DNA from: Agrobacterium cavarae
GTDB lineage: Bacteria > Pseudomonadota > Alphaproteobacteria > Rhizobiales > Rhizobiaceae
Direction: 5' to 3'
Assembly (NCBI RefSeq): GCF_004310285.1
Contig: NZ_SISF01000024.1
Coordinates: forward strand, 100,750 to 164,749
Length of the DNA stretch: 64,000 nt
The translations under genes were made by a program, and so were the position numbers. Positions 11,301 to 21,300 of this stretch are shown in pieces. The notes under the pieces were generated by a model. It ran no database searches and was not told where the DNA came from. It saw only the letters and a list, made by a program, of their open reading frames with translations. Position 1 is the stretch's first letter. Each line of letters opens with the position of its first letter.

Positions 11301-12968
11301 ATGTCTCAACAAGACGAACTGGTCTTCCTGCCGCTTGGTGGTGTCGGCGAAATCGGCATGAACCTGGCGCTCTATGGTTATGGTCCTGCCGCCAAGCGGC
11401 AATGGATCATGGTGGATTGCGGCGTCACCTTCGCGGGCCTCGATCTGCCCGGCGTCGATCTCGTTCTACCCGATATCCGCTTCATCGAGGCCCAGCGACA
11501 GAACCTCAAGGGTATCATCATCACCCACGCCCATGAGGACCATTACGGTGCGCTGAACGATCTTTGGCCTGGCCTCAACGTCCCGGTCTATGCGTCGGGC
11601 TTCACCGCGGGCATGCTGGAAGCCAAGCGCAACTATGAGGGCACGCGCGCCGAGATCCCGATCTCGCCATTCAAGGCAGGCGATCGCATCAATCTCGGCC
11701 CGTTCGAGATCGAGGCCATCGGCGTCAACCACTCGATTCCCGAACCCATGTCGCTCGTCATCCGCACGCCGCTTGGCAATGTCGTCCACACAGGCGACTG
11801 GAAGATCGATGACGCGCCGTCGCTTGGGCCGCTGACAGATGAGGCACGCTTCCGCGCCGTTGGCGAGGAAGGCGTTCTGGCGCTTCTGTGCGATAGCACC
11901 AATGCGGTGCGCGATGGTGTATCTCCGTCGGAGGACCAGGTTTCCGAAGGTCTGCGCCAGATCATCGAAAATGCCGAAGGGCGTGTGGCGATCACCACCT
12001 TCTCGTCCAATGTCGGCCGTATCCGCTCCATCGCCCAGGCTGCGGAGCGCGCGGGTCGCGAAGTGCTGCTGCTCGGCTCGTCGCTGAAGCGTGTCGTCAA
12101 CGTCTCGCAGGATCTCGGCATCATGGAAGGCATCAAGCCATTCTTGGCCGAAGATGAGTATGGCTATATCCCCCGCGACAAGGTGGTTGTCATTCTCACC
12201 GGCTCGCAGGGAGAGCCGCGTGCCGCACTTGCAAAACTGTCACGCGATGAGATGCGCAATGTGGCGCTCGCCAAGGGCGACACGGTGGTCTTTTCCTCGC
12301 GCGCCATTCCAGGCAACGAAAAGGCCATTCTCGATATCAAGAACGGCCTGATCGAGCAGGGCATCCACATCATCACCGACAATGAAGCCCTGGTGCACGT
12401 TTCCGGCCACCCACGCCGCAACGAGCTGCTGCGCATGTACGAGTGGACCAAGCCGCAAATCCTCGTGCCCGTGCATGGCGAAGCAGCGCATCTCGTGGCG
12501 CAGAAGGAACTGGCCGAGCAGGCCGGTATCAAGCAGGTCCCCAAGGTCCGCAACGGCAACGTCCTGCGTCTGGCGCCTGGCCCTGCCGAAGTCATCGACG
12601 ATGCTCCGCATGGCCGCATCTTCAAGGATGGCCGTCTGGTTGGCGACTTCGAAGAAATGGGCATCGGTGACCGCCGCAAGCTCTCCTTTGCTGGTCACGT
12701 CTCGGTCAATGTCGTGCTGGACAGCCGTTACGACTTCCACGGCGATCCGGATGTCGTACCCTTCGGTCTGCCGGAATTCGACGACGAGGGCGAGGCGATG
12801 GAAGACACGCTCTATGACGCCGTTCTTGGCGCCATTGAAAGCATCCCGCGCGCGCGCCGCAAGGATCTGGACCTGCTGCGCGAAGCGGTCCGCCGCGCCG
12901 TTCGTGCTGCCGCCAACCAGACCTGGGGCAAAAAGCCGATCGTCACGGTATTCGTGACGAAGATTTGA
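11301..12968 (+). CDS. rnj: ribonuclease J
   Basis: Ribonuclease J is a metallo-beta-lactamase/beta-CASP nuclease with 5'-3' exonuclease and endonuclease activity in RNA decay and rRNA processing. From the ATG at 11301 it has 555 residues. The zinc motif THAHEDHYG lies near residue 73, and further His/Asp ligands in VVHTGDWKID and the beta-CASP motif region CDSTNA follow; the motif HVSGHPRR is near 365. An in-frame TTG at 11289 is less likely. It is flanked by hairpins at 11240-11280 and 12977-13012. Alphaproteobacteria commonly have both RNase J and RNase E. Confidence 0.94.
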   Translation: MSQQDELVFLPLGGVGEIGMNLALYGYGPAAKRQWIMVDCGVTFAGLDLPGVDLVLPDIRFIEAQRQNLKGIIITHAHEDHYGALNDLWPGLNVPVYASGFTAGMLEAKRNYEGTRAEIPISPFKAGDRINLGPFEIEAIGVNHSIPEPMSLVIRTPLGNVVHTGDWKIDDAPSLGPLTDEARFRAVGEEGVLALLCDSTNAVRDGVSPSEDQVSEGLRQIIENAEGRVAITTFSSNVGRIRSIAQAAERAGREVLLLGSSLKRVVNVSQDLGIMEGIKPFLAEDEYGYIPRDKVVVILTGSQGEPRAALAKLSRDEMRNVALAKGDTVVFSSRAIPGNEKAILDIKNGLIEQGIHIITDNEALVHVSGHPRRNELLRMYEWTKPQILVPVHGEAAHLVAQKELAEQAGIKQVPKVRNGNVLRLAPGPAEVIDDAPHGRIFKDGRLVGDFEEMGIGDRRKLSFAGHVSVNVVLDSRYDFHGDPDVVPFGLPEFDDEGEAMEDTLYDAVLGAIESIPRARRKDLDLLREAVRRAVRAAANQTWGKKPIVTVFVTKI

Positions 12969-12976
12969 CGATAGGT

Positions 12977-13012
12977 TCGGTACTGCGCGTATCAGCATAG
13001 GTGCAGTACCGA
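12977..13012 (+). repeat. inverted repeat after the RNase J gene
   Basis: A perfect ten-base inverted repeat (TCGGTACTGC at 12977-12986 and GCAGTACCGA at 13003-13012) with a 16-base loop lies eight bases after the stop codon and about 60 bases before the next gene. It lacks a T-tract. It may protect the 3' end or act as a weak or Rho-assisted terminator. Confidence 0.5.
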
Positions 13013-13070
13013 GGACGCTTCGTCCCGCGGATACGTCGCTATGTTCGGCTGAGAAATTGGGAGGATGACC

Positions 13071-13475
13071 ATGCTTGGACGGATCAATCATATCGCCATT
13101 GCTGTGCCCGACCTTGCGGCAGCGACTGCCACCTATCGCGATGTGCTCGGTGCTGCGGTCTCGCAAGTGCAGACCCTGCCGGACCACGGGGTAAGGGTCG
13201 TGTTCGTCAACCTGCCAAACAGCAAGGTCGAACTGCTTGAGCCGCTGGATGGCAATTCCCCGATCGCGGCCTTTCTCGAAAAGAATCCGTCCGGCGGCAT
13301 GCATCATATCTGTTACGAGGTGGAGGACATCATCTCCGCCCGCGACAGTTTGAAAGCTGCCGGTGCGCGCATACTTGGCGATGGAGAGCCGAAGATCGGC
13401 GCCCATGGAAAGCCGGTGCTTTTCCTCCATCCGAAAGACTTCTGCGGTACGCTGGTGGAGTTGGAAGAGATTTGA
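13071..13475 (+). CDS. mce: methylmalonyl-CoA epimerase
   Basis: The 134-residue protein is a vicinal-oxygen-chelate fold epimerase that interconverts (S)- and (R)-methylmalonyl-CoA, linking propionyl-CoA carboxylation to methylmalonyl-CoA mutase. Metal-ligand residues are visible as His in RINHIAIAVPDL near the start, His in GMHHICYEVED near residue 80, and Glu in GTLVELEEI at the end. GGGAGG sits about six bases upstream of the ATG at 13071, so that ATG is preferred to the one at 13065. Its neighbours are not in the same pathway. Confidence 0.9.
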   Translation: MLGRINHIAIAVPDLAAATATYRDVLGAAVSQVQTLPDHGVRVVFVNLPNSKVELLEPLDGNSPIAAFLEKNPSGGMHHICYEVEDIISARDSLKAAGARILGDGEPKIGAHGKPVLFLHPKDFCGTLVELEEI

Positions 13476-13578
13476 TCGCGGGTCGTGTTTCTAAGGCGCG
13501 CGTCTTCGCTTAGAGGGCCGCGCGTCTACTTGGACGCACAAAGGATGCTATCTGCTTTGATCTAGGCATAGTGCCTTC

Positions 13579-13600
13579 CGAAAATCGATTCCGATTTTCG
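13579..13600. repeat. palindromic intergenic repeat unit
   Basis: A perfect nine-base inverted repeat (CGAAAATCG, loop ATTC, CGATTTTCG) lies in the 228-base gap between mce and the DUF1467 gene. Its composition resembles the dispersed palindromic elements often found between genes in rhizobial genomes; that resemblance is from memory and was not searched. No T-tract follows. Confidence 0.5.
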
Positions 13601-13703
13601 AGCCGATGCTGTAGGAATCGTTTGCCGCTGCTCTGTCTGTTCTTGCGCTTCTCCAAGCCCTGAATGAGACAGGAGATGCGGGTTCTGCTCGGGGAGGTTC
13701 TAC

Positions 13704-13973
13704 ATGCAGTGGCTGTCGGTTGTTGCAGTTTTTTTCATCGTCTGGTGGACGGTTCTGTTTGTCGTGCTGCCGATTGGGCTCAGAACGCAAATGGAAGACG
13801 GCGACGTGGCGCTGGGAACCGTGGCGAGCGCGCCAACGCGTTTCCAGGGTGCGAAAATCCTGATCGCCACCACACTGATCTCGATATTGCTCTGCGCGAT
13901 TTGGTACGGCGCCACCTGGTACTTTGGTGTCAGCCTCGATGATCTGCCCCGTATTATCCCGGTTTATGACTGA
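13704..13973 (+). CDS. DUF1467 family membrane protein
   Basis: This small protein of 89 residues has two predicted membrane helices (about residues 4-24 and 51-72) joined by a polar loop with the sequence LPIGLRTQMEDG, typical of the DUF1467 family found in alphaproteobacteria. GGGGAGG precedes the start by a few bases. The function of the family is unknown. It commonly lies near mce and proS in this group. Confidence 0.85.
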   Translation: MQWLSVVAVFFIVWWTVLFVVLPIGLRTQMEDGDVALGTVASAPTRFQGAKILIATTLISILLCAIWYGATWYFGVSLDDLPRIIPVYD

Positions 13974-14571
13974 GTTCAGCAGGTGAACGGGCCGCGCCCA
14001 CGCGCTGTGCCGTCACCGTCCGTCATAAGAATGTTGCATTTGGTTGGACGGTGATTCGCATAGGAGCCATAAGCGGGACGCGGATGGATACGCTGTCTTC
14101 CGCCAACCCACTGAAAGAAAATCGATTTCAAGGCAAAAAAAAACAAGGCGATTAAGCCTTGTTTTTCAGTTTCGCGTGATCTGTTTCCGTTTCCGGGGCT
14201 GCGAACTAGCGCGCCTAAGATCTCATCCTCCCAAGACTGACCGCGAAGACGGCAGAAATTTAAACTCCCTGCCTCTTTTGTGAGCTAAAACTAGCCCAAA
14301 GATTCCACCTTGTCACCACGTTTTTTGCATTTTTGTTACAGTCAGCAAAAAATTTCCTCATGAACATTATGTCGCAGGTGCCCCGCAAAATTATTTCTCC
14401 TGAAACCGTTCAGGCGCGAACGTCCTGTTCTCACGCGGATGTGAATGGTGTTTTCGGGGCGCCCATCGTGCGGGTTTCCTTCTGCAGGAGAAACGGTTAT
14501 GTACGGCGCAAATATCCTTTAATTCTGGCGATTCCCGGTAGATGGCGAGTCGTCGCACTCAGGACATAGTC
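13974..14571. other. gap of about 600 bases without a convincing gene
   Basis: No coding region with family-like sequence was found here on either strand; short open frames at 14044-14283 and 14333-14569 look random. The stretch holds the bidirectional terminator at 14141-14164, and then about 400 bases upstream of proS that are rich in A/T between 14260 and 14400. This upstream part may hold the proS promoter or an unannotated small RNA, but no clear promoter could be assigned. Confidence 0.5.
14141..14168 (+). terminator. bidirectional intrinsic terminator
   Basis: The stem AAACAAGGC (14141-14149) and GCCTTGTTT (14156-14164) with loop GATTAA is followed by Ts and preceded by a run of As from 14135, so it could end transcription in both directions. 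It lies after the DUF1467 gene and well before proS. Confidence 0.8.
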
Positions 14572-15894
14572 ATGCGTCTCAGCCGTTATTTTTTGCCCAT
14601 CCTGAAGGAAAATCCCAAGGAAGCTGAAATCGTCTCTCACCGCCTCATGCTGCGTGCGGGCATGATCCGTCAGCAGAGCCAGGGCATCTACTCCTGGCTG
14701 CCGCTCGGCAAGCGCGTGATGGACAAGGTGAACCGCATCATCCGGGAAGAGCAGGACCGTTCCGGCGCCATCGAGCTTTTGATGCCGACGCTGCAATCGG
14801 CGGAGCTTTGGCAGGAAAGCGGTCGTTATGACGACTACGGCAAGGAGATGCTGCGCATCAAGGACCGCCAGGACCGTCAGATGCTCTACGGCCCGACGAA
14901 TGAGGAGATGATCACCGACATCTTCCGATCCTACGTGAAGTCCTACAAGAACCTGCCGCTGAACCTTTATCATATTCAGTTGAAGTTCCGCGACGAAGTG
15001 CGCCCGCGTTTCGGCACGATGCGCTCGCGCGAATTCCTGATGAAGGATGCCTATTCCTTCGACCTGACGAAGGAAGCTGCGATCCATTCCTATAACAAGA
15101 TGTTCGCCGCCTATCTGCGTACCTTCTCTCGCCTTGGCCTGCGCGCCATTCCGATGCGCGCCGACACTGGCCCGATCGGTGGCAATCACAGCCACGAATT
15201 CATCATTCTGGCCGATACGGGTGAGTCGGAAGTCTTCTGCCACAAGAGCTTCCTGGAGCAGGGCATTCCCGGCGACGACACCAATTTCGATGACGTTGCC
15301 GGTCTGCAGGGCATTTTCGATACATGGACCGCGGACTATGCCGCAACCTCGGAGATGCACGACGAGGCTGCCTTCAACGCGATTCCCGAGGGCGATCGTC
15401 TTTCCGCGCGCGGTATCGAAGTTGGTCACATCTTCTATTTCGGCACGAAGTATTCCGAGCCGATGGGCGCTAAGGTTCAGGGTCCCGATGGCAAGGAACA
15501 TCCCGTCCACATGGGATCTTATGGCATTGGTCCGACACGCCTTGTTCCCGCCATCATTGAAGCCTCGCATGACGAGAACGGAATCATCTGGCCGGCGTCG
15601 GTTGCTCCTTTCGATGTCGTCATCATCAACATGAAGGCTGGCGATGCGGCCTGCGACGCGGCATGCGAGAAGCTCTATTATTCGCTGTCCAACGCCGGCA
15701 AGGATGTTCTCTACGACGATACCGATGACCGCGCAGGTCAGAAGTTCGCGACGGCCGATCTCATCGGCGTGCCTATGCAGATCATCGTCGGACCGCGCAG
15801 CATTGCTGCCGGTGAAGTCGAGGTGAAGGACCGCAAGACGGGCGCGCGTGAGAACGTCACGGTCGAAGCGGCAATGAACAGGGTTCTCGGCTGA
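14572..15894 (+). CDS. proS: proline--tRNA ligase
   Basis: Prolyl-tRNA synthetase charges tRNA-Pro. The 440-residue length and the missing insertion domain are typical of the short alphaproteobacterial ProS. Class II motifs are visible: motif 2 around [20 protein letters not shown] near residue 140, motif 3 [17 protein letters not shown] near 320, followed by the anticodon-binding domain. The ATG at 14572 begins [19 protein letters not shown], the usual family start; the frame is open upstream to 14542. Confidence 0.96.
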   Translation: MRLSRYFLPILKENPKEAEIVSHRLMLRAGMIRQQSQGIYSWLPLGKRVMDKVNRIIREEQDRSGAIELLMPTLQSAELWQESGRYDDYGKEMLRIKDRQDRQMLYGPTNEEMITDIFRSYVKSYKNLPLNLYHIQLKFRDEVRPRFGTMRSREFLMKDAYSFDLTKEAAIHSYNKMFAAYLRTFSRLGLRAIPMRADTGPIGGNHSHEFIILADTGESEVFCHKSFLEQGIPGDDTNFDDVAGLQGIFDTWTADYAATSEMHDEAAFNAIPEGDRLSARGIEVGHIFYFGTKYSEPMGAKVQGPDGKEHPVHMGSYGIGPTRLVPAIIEASHDENGIIWPASVAPFDVVIINMKAGDAACDAACEKLYYSLSNAGKDVLYDDTDDRAGQKFATADLIGVPMQIIVGPRSIAAGEVEVKDRKTGARENVTVEAAMNRVLG

Positions 15895-15914
15895 AAGGCC
15901 GACAAGGAGTGGAC

Positions 15915-17222
15915 ATGGCAAAAGCCGAGGCTGACAACGGTGCAGTTGCATCCGTGAAGGATGGGGCGGCACGGCCGTTTTCGGCTTTCGAACGCATGGT
16001 GGCCTGGCGCTACCTGCGTTCGCGCCGCAAGGAAGCCTTCATATCAGTCATCGCAGGCTTCTCGTTCGTCGGCATCATGCTGGGTGTGGCGACGCTCATT
16101 ATCGTCATGGCGGTGATGAACGGTTTCCGCACCGAACTGATTTCCCGAATTCTCGGCATCAACGGTCACATGATCGTCCAGCCGATCGATCAGCCCTTCA
16201 ACAATTACGATGAACTGGCGAAGAAGTTTGGCGCTATTCCCGGCGTGACGATGGCCTTGCCGCTCGTGGAAGGTCAGACGCTCGCCTCTGGACGCAACGG
16301 CGCAGGCAGCGGTGCATTGGTGCGTGGAGTGCGTCCTGAAGATCTGGAAAAGATCAAGGAGATATCCAGCAACGTCAAAGCCGGCGATCTTGTCGGCTTC
16401 ATGTCGGGGCAGGGTGTTCTGGTCGGCTCGAGGCTCGCAGCGCAACTCGGCGTGACGGTGGGAGACCAGATCACCCTCATTTCACCGGAAGGTGACGTGA
16501 CGCCCATGGGCGTCAATCCACGGGTGAAGTCCTACCCGATCTCCGGTGTGTTCGAGATTGGCATGTCTGAATATGACGCGTCGATGATCTACATGCCGCT
16601 TACCGAAGCTCAGCTCTATTTCAATTCCGAGGGCATCGTCCAATCGATCGAGCTCTTCGTCAGCCATCCCGACGATGTCGATAGCATTCGTCCGCTGGTG
16701 GAAACCGCGGCAGGGCGGCAGGTCTATATCACCGACTGGAGACAGCGCAACCAGACCTTCTTCTCCGCGCTTCAGGTGGAGCGCAACGTCATGTTCATGA
16801 TCCTGACGCTGATCGTTCTGGTCGCCGCGCTCAACATCATTTCCGGCCTCATCATGCTGGTGAAGGACAAGGGCAGCGACATCGCCATTCTGCGCACCAT
16901 GGGGGCAACCTCCGGTGCTGTCATGCGCATCTTCTTCATGACCGGCGCTGCGATCGGCATCGTTGGCACATTTGCAGGTGTGGCACTTGGCGTTCTCGTC
17001 TGTCTGAATGTGGAGTCGATCCGCCAGTTCTTCTCCTGGATTACCGGAACCGTGCTCTTCGATCCGCAGCTCTATTTCCTGAGCCAGCTGCCGGCGGAGA
17101 TGGATTTGAGCGAAACGATCACCGTCATCGTCATGGCGCTGACCCTGTCCTTCCTGGCAACGATCTTCCCCGCCTGGCGTGCGTCGAAGCTCGACCCCGT
17201 CCAGGCCCTGAGATACGAATAG
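15915..17222 (+). CDS. lolE: lipoprotein-releasing ABC transporter, membrane subunit (LolC/LolE type)
   Basis: The 435-residue protein belongs to the LolC/LolE (FtsX-like) family that extracts lipoproteins from the inner membrane for LolA. It has one helix near residue 45 (FSFVGIMLGVATLIIVMAVM), a large periplasmic domain, and three helices in the C-terminal third. GGAG sits about seven bases before the ATG at 15915. The ATPase gene lolD follows after 15 bases. Since only one membrane gene is present, the transporter is probably a homodimer of the LolF type, so the symbol lolC would serve equally well. Confidence 0.92.
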   Translation: MAKAEADNGAVASVKDGAARPFSAFERMVAWRYLRSRRKEAFISVIAGFSFVGIMLGVATLIIVMAVMNGFRTELISRILGINGHMIVQPIDQPFNNYDELAKKFGAIPGVTMALPLVEGQTLASGRNGAGSGALVRGVRPEDLEKIKEISSNVKAGDLVGFMSGQGVLVGSRLAAQLGVTVGDQITLISPEGDVTPMGVNPRVKSYPISGVFEIGMSEYDASMIYMPLTEAQLYFNSEGIVQSIELFVSHPDDVDSIRPLVETAAGRQVYITDWRQRNQTFFSALQVERNVMFMILTLIVLVAALNIISGLIMLVKDKGSDIAILRTMGATSGAVMRIFFMTGAAIGIVGTFAGVALGVLVCLNVESIRQFFSWITGTVLFDPQLYFLSQLPAEMDLSETITVIVMALTLSFLATIFPAWRASKLDPVQALRYE

Positions 17223-17237
17223 GACCCGCTTCACACC

Positions 17238-17921
17238 ATGGCAAAGAAAATGGCTCTACAGCTTACCGGCGTGGAACGGACCTATGGTCAGGGCGAAACG
17301 AGCCTTTCCATTCTGAAGGATGCGAATTTCGAATTGAGAAGCGGCGAGATCGTCGCACTTGTCGCGCCATCCGGCACTGGCAAGTCGACGCTGCTGCATC
17401 TGGCGGGTCTGCTGGAGCATCCGGACGCGGGCGAGGTCTTCATCAGTGGCAAGCCCTGCGGCACGCTTTCCGATGAGGAGCGAACCTCCATTCGCCGCAG
17501 CGATATCGGCTTCGTCTACCAGTTTCACCATCTGCTTCCGGAGTTCTCGGCACTTGAGAATATCATGATGCCACAGATGATCGCCGGTCTCGCGCCAAAG
17601 GAAGCACGGGTGCGTGCCAAGGCATTGCTGGATTATATGCGCATCGGCCACAGAGGCGATCATCGTCCGGCGGAATTGTCCGGCGGTGAACAGCAGCGCG
17701 TGGCGATTGCAAGAGCCGTTGCCAATGCGCCGCTTCTGCTCTTGGCAGACGAACCCACCGGCAATCTCGACCCCGAGACCGCGTCCTACGTTTTCGACGC
17801 CTTGGAAGCGCTGGTGCGCCAGTCGGGCCTTGCTGCCCTCATCGCGACCCATAACCACGATCTGGCAGCACGCATGGATCGCCGCGTGACGCTGTCCGAA
17901 GGCAAGATCGTCGAGTTCTGA
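17238..17921 (+). CDS. lolD: lipoprotein-releasing ABC transporter, ATP-binding subunit
   Basis: LolD (227 residues) powers lipoprotein release. The Walker A motif APSGTGKST lies near residue 43 (with Ala where Gly is usual in the first position), the signature [15 protein letters not shown] near 145, and Walker [14 protein letters not shown] near 165. It is coupled to the preceding membrane subunit and is followed by a strong terminator at 18014. Confidence 0.95.
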   Translation: MAKKMALQLTGVERTYGQGETSLSILKDANFELRSGEIVALVAPSGTGKSTLLHLAGLLEHPDAGEVFISGKPCGTLSDEERTSIRRSDIGFVYQFHHLLPEFSALENIMMPQMIAGLAPKEARVRAKALLDYMRIGHRGDHRPAELSGGEQQRVAIARAVANAPLLLLADEPTGNLDPETASYVFDALEALVRQSGLAALIATHNHDLAARMDRRVTLSEGKIVEF

Positions 17922-18013
17922 TCGATCGCACGATGCGTTGATCCAAAAATGTGAAGGGTCCCTTGTGCGTCCGATAGAACGCACGGCGTTTTAAGTACCC
18001 TTATCCCCATCAA

Positions 18014-18041
18014 CCCCGTCTGGCCCGCCAGGCGGGGTTTT
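18014..18041 (+). terminator. intrinsic terminator after lolD
   Basis: The stem CCCCGTCTGGC (18014-18024) pairs with GCCAGGCGGGG (18027-18037) with one G-T pair, and is followed by TTTTG. It ends the proS-lol transcription unit and isolates the LexA-controlled promoter that follows. Confidence 0.85.
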
Positions 18042-18126
18042 GTTTATGCGCCGATTCCCTTGATGCGGAACTAAGGAACCGGATTGAGTCGCGTCACGTT
18101 GGCAATATGCCAGCCCAAAAAAGCTG

Positions 18127-18155
18127 TTGACAATGAAACAAAATGAGAACAAAAT
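18127..18155 (+). promoter_or_regulatory. probable sigma-70 promoter of the SidA-like gene
   Basis: A perfect -35 hexamer TTGACA lies at 18127-18132; 17 bases later CAAAAT (18150-18155) is a four-of-six match to the -10 box. The LexA box at 18147-18161 covers the -10 element, and the SidA-like start codon is 28 bases downstream. Confidence 0.65.
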
Positions 18156-18161
18156 TGGAAC
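18147..18161 (+). promoter_or_regulatory. LexA (SOS) operator
   Basis: The bases GAAC-AAAATTG-GAAC are, read on the other strand, GTTC-CAATTTT-GTTC, an exact match to the alphaproteobacterial LexA consensus GTTC-N7-GTTC. The site overlaps the -10 box of the promoter, so LexA binding should block transcription until DNA damage. It is the only exact match that I noticed between genes, though no systematic scan was possible. Confidence 0.8.
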
Positions 18162-18182
18162 ATAACAAGTAAGGAGAGACAA

Positions 18183-18269
18183 ATGACCGATTTTATCCGT
18201 GACCTTGCCGCCTTTGCCTCTATCGCTCTCTTTGTTGCGAGCTTCTCTGTAATTCTCACATCCATGTGA
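18183..18269 (+). CDS. SidA-like SOS-controlled membrane peptide
   Basis: A 28-residue open frame begins with ATG after a strong ribosome binding site (AAGGAGA, seven to eight bases upstream). The peptide has a short charged N-terminus (MTDFIRDLA) and then one hydrophobic segment from about residue 9 to 27 that would cross the inner membrane. An exact LexA box sits on its promoter. The Caulobacter SOS-induced division inhibitor SidA is likewise a tiny (29-residue) single-helix inner-membrane protein under LexA control that acts on late divisome proteins such as FtsW. Homology is inferred from size, layout and control, not from an alignment. The gene ends 117 bases before dnaE and may share its transcript. 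Confidence 0.7.
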   Translation: MTDFIRDLAAFASIALFVASFSVILTSM

Positions 18270-18385
18270 CTTCAGACCCTTCGGTCTTCCCGGCGATAGC
18301 GGTGCACAGGCATCCTTTGCCGGTGGACTTTGCTGCTCGAAGGGATCAAAATCAGCCCGATTCAGAAAGACGGGAATGCAGCACA

Positions 18386-21300
18386 ATGGGCGATCATCTT
18401 ACGGAGCAAAACCACTCTGGCGTGCTCTTGAAATCTCCCGGCTTTGTGCACCTCCGCGTTCATTCCGCCTATTCGCTCCTTGAGGGGGCGCTTCCCCTTA
18501 AAAAGATCATGGCGAAGGCTGTCGGCGATTCACAGCCTGCCATTGCCATCACTGACACCAACAATCTTTTCGTTGCGCTGGAATTCTCGGAGAAGGCGCG
18601 AGAAGAGGGGCTGCAGCCGATCATAGGGTGCCAGCTTTCCATCGACATGCAAGATGCCGTCGAGGACAGGAGAGGCGGCAACAATCTCTCCAAGCTTCCT
18701 TCCATCGTGCTGCTTGCCGCAGATGCGGAAGGCTATGAGCGCCTAGTGGATCTGATCAGCCGTGCCTATCTCGATGGCGAGGGCAGTGGTCACGCCGTCA
18801 ACATTGCCAAGTCCTGGCTGGAAGAGGCCAGCAATGCTGGATTGATCGCATTGACCGGCGCGTCTGGCGGCCCTGTCGATATCGCACTGAAAGAAGGACA
18901 TGCGGCTCAGGCGAAGAGCCGGCTTCTTGCGCTGAAGGACATATTCGGGGATCGGCTCTATATCGAGTTGCAGCGCCAGGGCAATTTTGACCGTGCCCAT
19001 GAACGTCGCATGATTGCGCTCGCTTACGAGCACGACATTCCACTCGTCGCAACCAATGAGGCCTTCTTTCCATCCAGGTCAGATTATGAGGCGCACGACG
19101 CTCTGATGGCGGTGGCGCACAACGCCATGGTTTCGGATGACAGCCGCTTCCGTCTGACGCCTGACCATTATCTGAAAAGCCGTGACGAGATGGTGGCGCT
19201 CTTCAAGGACATTCCCGAGGCAATCGAAAATACCGTGGAGATCGCCCAGCGCTGCTCCTACGTCTTGAAAAAGCGTGGCCCCATTCTGCCGCGCTTTACC
19301 GGTGCGAGTGACGACCCGGAAGAGGCCGAACGCGCCGAGTCGCTGGAGTTGCGACGCCAGGCTGTCGAGGGGCTGGATATGCGCCTTGCCGCTCTCGGTA
19401 TGGCCCCGGGCTATACGGAGCAGGAGTATCGGGATCGTCTGGATTTCGAACTCAGCGTCATCGAGCGCATGAAGTTTCCCGGCTACTTTCTTATCGTTGC
19501 CGACTTCATCAAATGGGCAAAGCAGCATGATATTCCGGTCGGCCCTGGTCGTGGTTCGGGTGCGGGATCGCTGGTCGCCTATGCGCTGACGATTACCGAT
19601 GTCGATCCGCTACGCTTTTCGCTGCTTTTCGAACGCTTCCTCAACCCGGAACGCGTGTCGATGCCCGACTTCGATATCGACTTCTGCCAGGATCGCCGCG
19701 AAGAGGTGATCCGTTATGTCCAGCGCAAGTATGGCCGCGAACAGGTGGCTCAGATCATCACCTTCGGTTCGCTCCAGGCACGCGCTGCCTTGCGTGACGT
19801 TGGTCGCGTGCTCGAAATGCCTTACGGCCAGGTGGACCGCATCTGTAAGCTGGTGCCGAACAATCCGGCCAACCCCACCCCCCTTTCCAAGGCCATCGAA
19901 GAAGAGCCACGTCTTCAGGAAGAGGCGGACAAGGAACCGGTCGTCGCGCGGCTCCTGGATATTGCCCAGAAGATCGAAGGTCTTTATCGCCACGCCTCCA
20001 CACACGCCGCCGGTATCGTCATCGGCGACCGCCCGCTGTCGAAGCTCGTGCCGATGTATCGCGATCCGCGCTCCGATATGCCGGTCACTCAATTCAACAT
20101 GAAATGGGTTGAAAGCGCCGGTCTGGTCAAGTTCGACTTCCTCGGCCTTAAAACCTTGACGGTGCTGAAGGTCGCGGTCGATTTCGTTGCCAAGCGCGGA
20201 ATCCATGTCGATCTTGCCGCCATTCCGCTGGATGATCAAAAGACATATGAGATGCTATCGCGTGGCGAGACCATCGGCGTCTTCCAGGTGGAAAGTGCTG
20301 GCATGCGCAAGGCGCTGATCGGCATGCGTCCAGACTGCATCGAGGACATTATCGCGCTCGTGGCTCTCTATCGTCCGGGTCCTATGGAGAACATTCCGGT
20401 CTACAACGCCCGCAAACATGGCGAAGAAGAAATCGAGTCGATTCATCCGATGATCGACCACCTCCTGAAGGAGACGCAGGGCGTTATCGTCTACCAGGAA
20501 CAGGTAATGCAGATCGCCCAGGTTCTGTCCGGCTACTCGCTCGGCGAAGCCGATCTTCTGCGCCGCGCCATGGGCAAGAAGATCAAGGAGGAAATGGACA
20601 AGCAGCGCGAGCGCTTCGTTGAAGGCGCGATCCGCAACAATGTGTCCAAGGCCCAGTCCGACACGATCTTCGATCTTCTGGCCAAGTTCGCCAATTACGG
20701 CTTCAACAAGTCTCACGCCGCAGCCTACGCCATCGTCTCCTACCAGACCGCCTATATGAAGGCGCATTACCCGGTGGAATTCCTCGCTGCGTCGATGACG
20801 CTCGATATGGCGAACACCGAAAAGGTGAACGACTTCCGCCAGGATGCGGCGCGGATGGGGATCGAGATTGTCGCCCCTTCGGTACAGACATCCTTCCGCC
20901 GTTTCGAAACCGGTGAGAACCGTATCTATTATTCGCTGGCTGCCTTGAAGGGCGTCGGTGAAGGTGCGGTCGATCATATCGTTGAGGTGCGCGGCGACAA
21001 ACCTTTCGCCAGCCTCGAGGATTTCTGCCAGCGGATTGATCCGAAGCAGGTCAACCGCCGCGTTCTGGAAAGCCTGATCAATGCCGGTGCCTTCGATAGC
21101 TTCGGCAGGGACCGATCCGAACTGATCGGCGGGCTCGATCGTATTATCGGATATTCCCAGCGTGCGCAGGAAAGCCGAGTCACCGGCCAGCACGACATGT
21201 TCGGCTCAGGGGCCGCGACTGGGCCGGAAAAGCTGGTGCTGCCAGCCTATCAGCCTTGGCTCGCCTCGGAAAAGCTACTGCGTGAGTATCAAGTGCTTGG

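Noticed and set aside
14044..14569. Short open frames of 78-79 codons in the gap before proS
   Set aside because: Low-complexity or random composition, no ribosome binding site, and one crosses the terminator at 14141.
18266..18385. Upstream GTG start extending dnaE by 40 residues
   Set aside because: It would start inside the SidA-like gene and add residues without similarity to DnaE; ATG at 18386 matches the known start.
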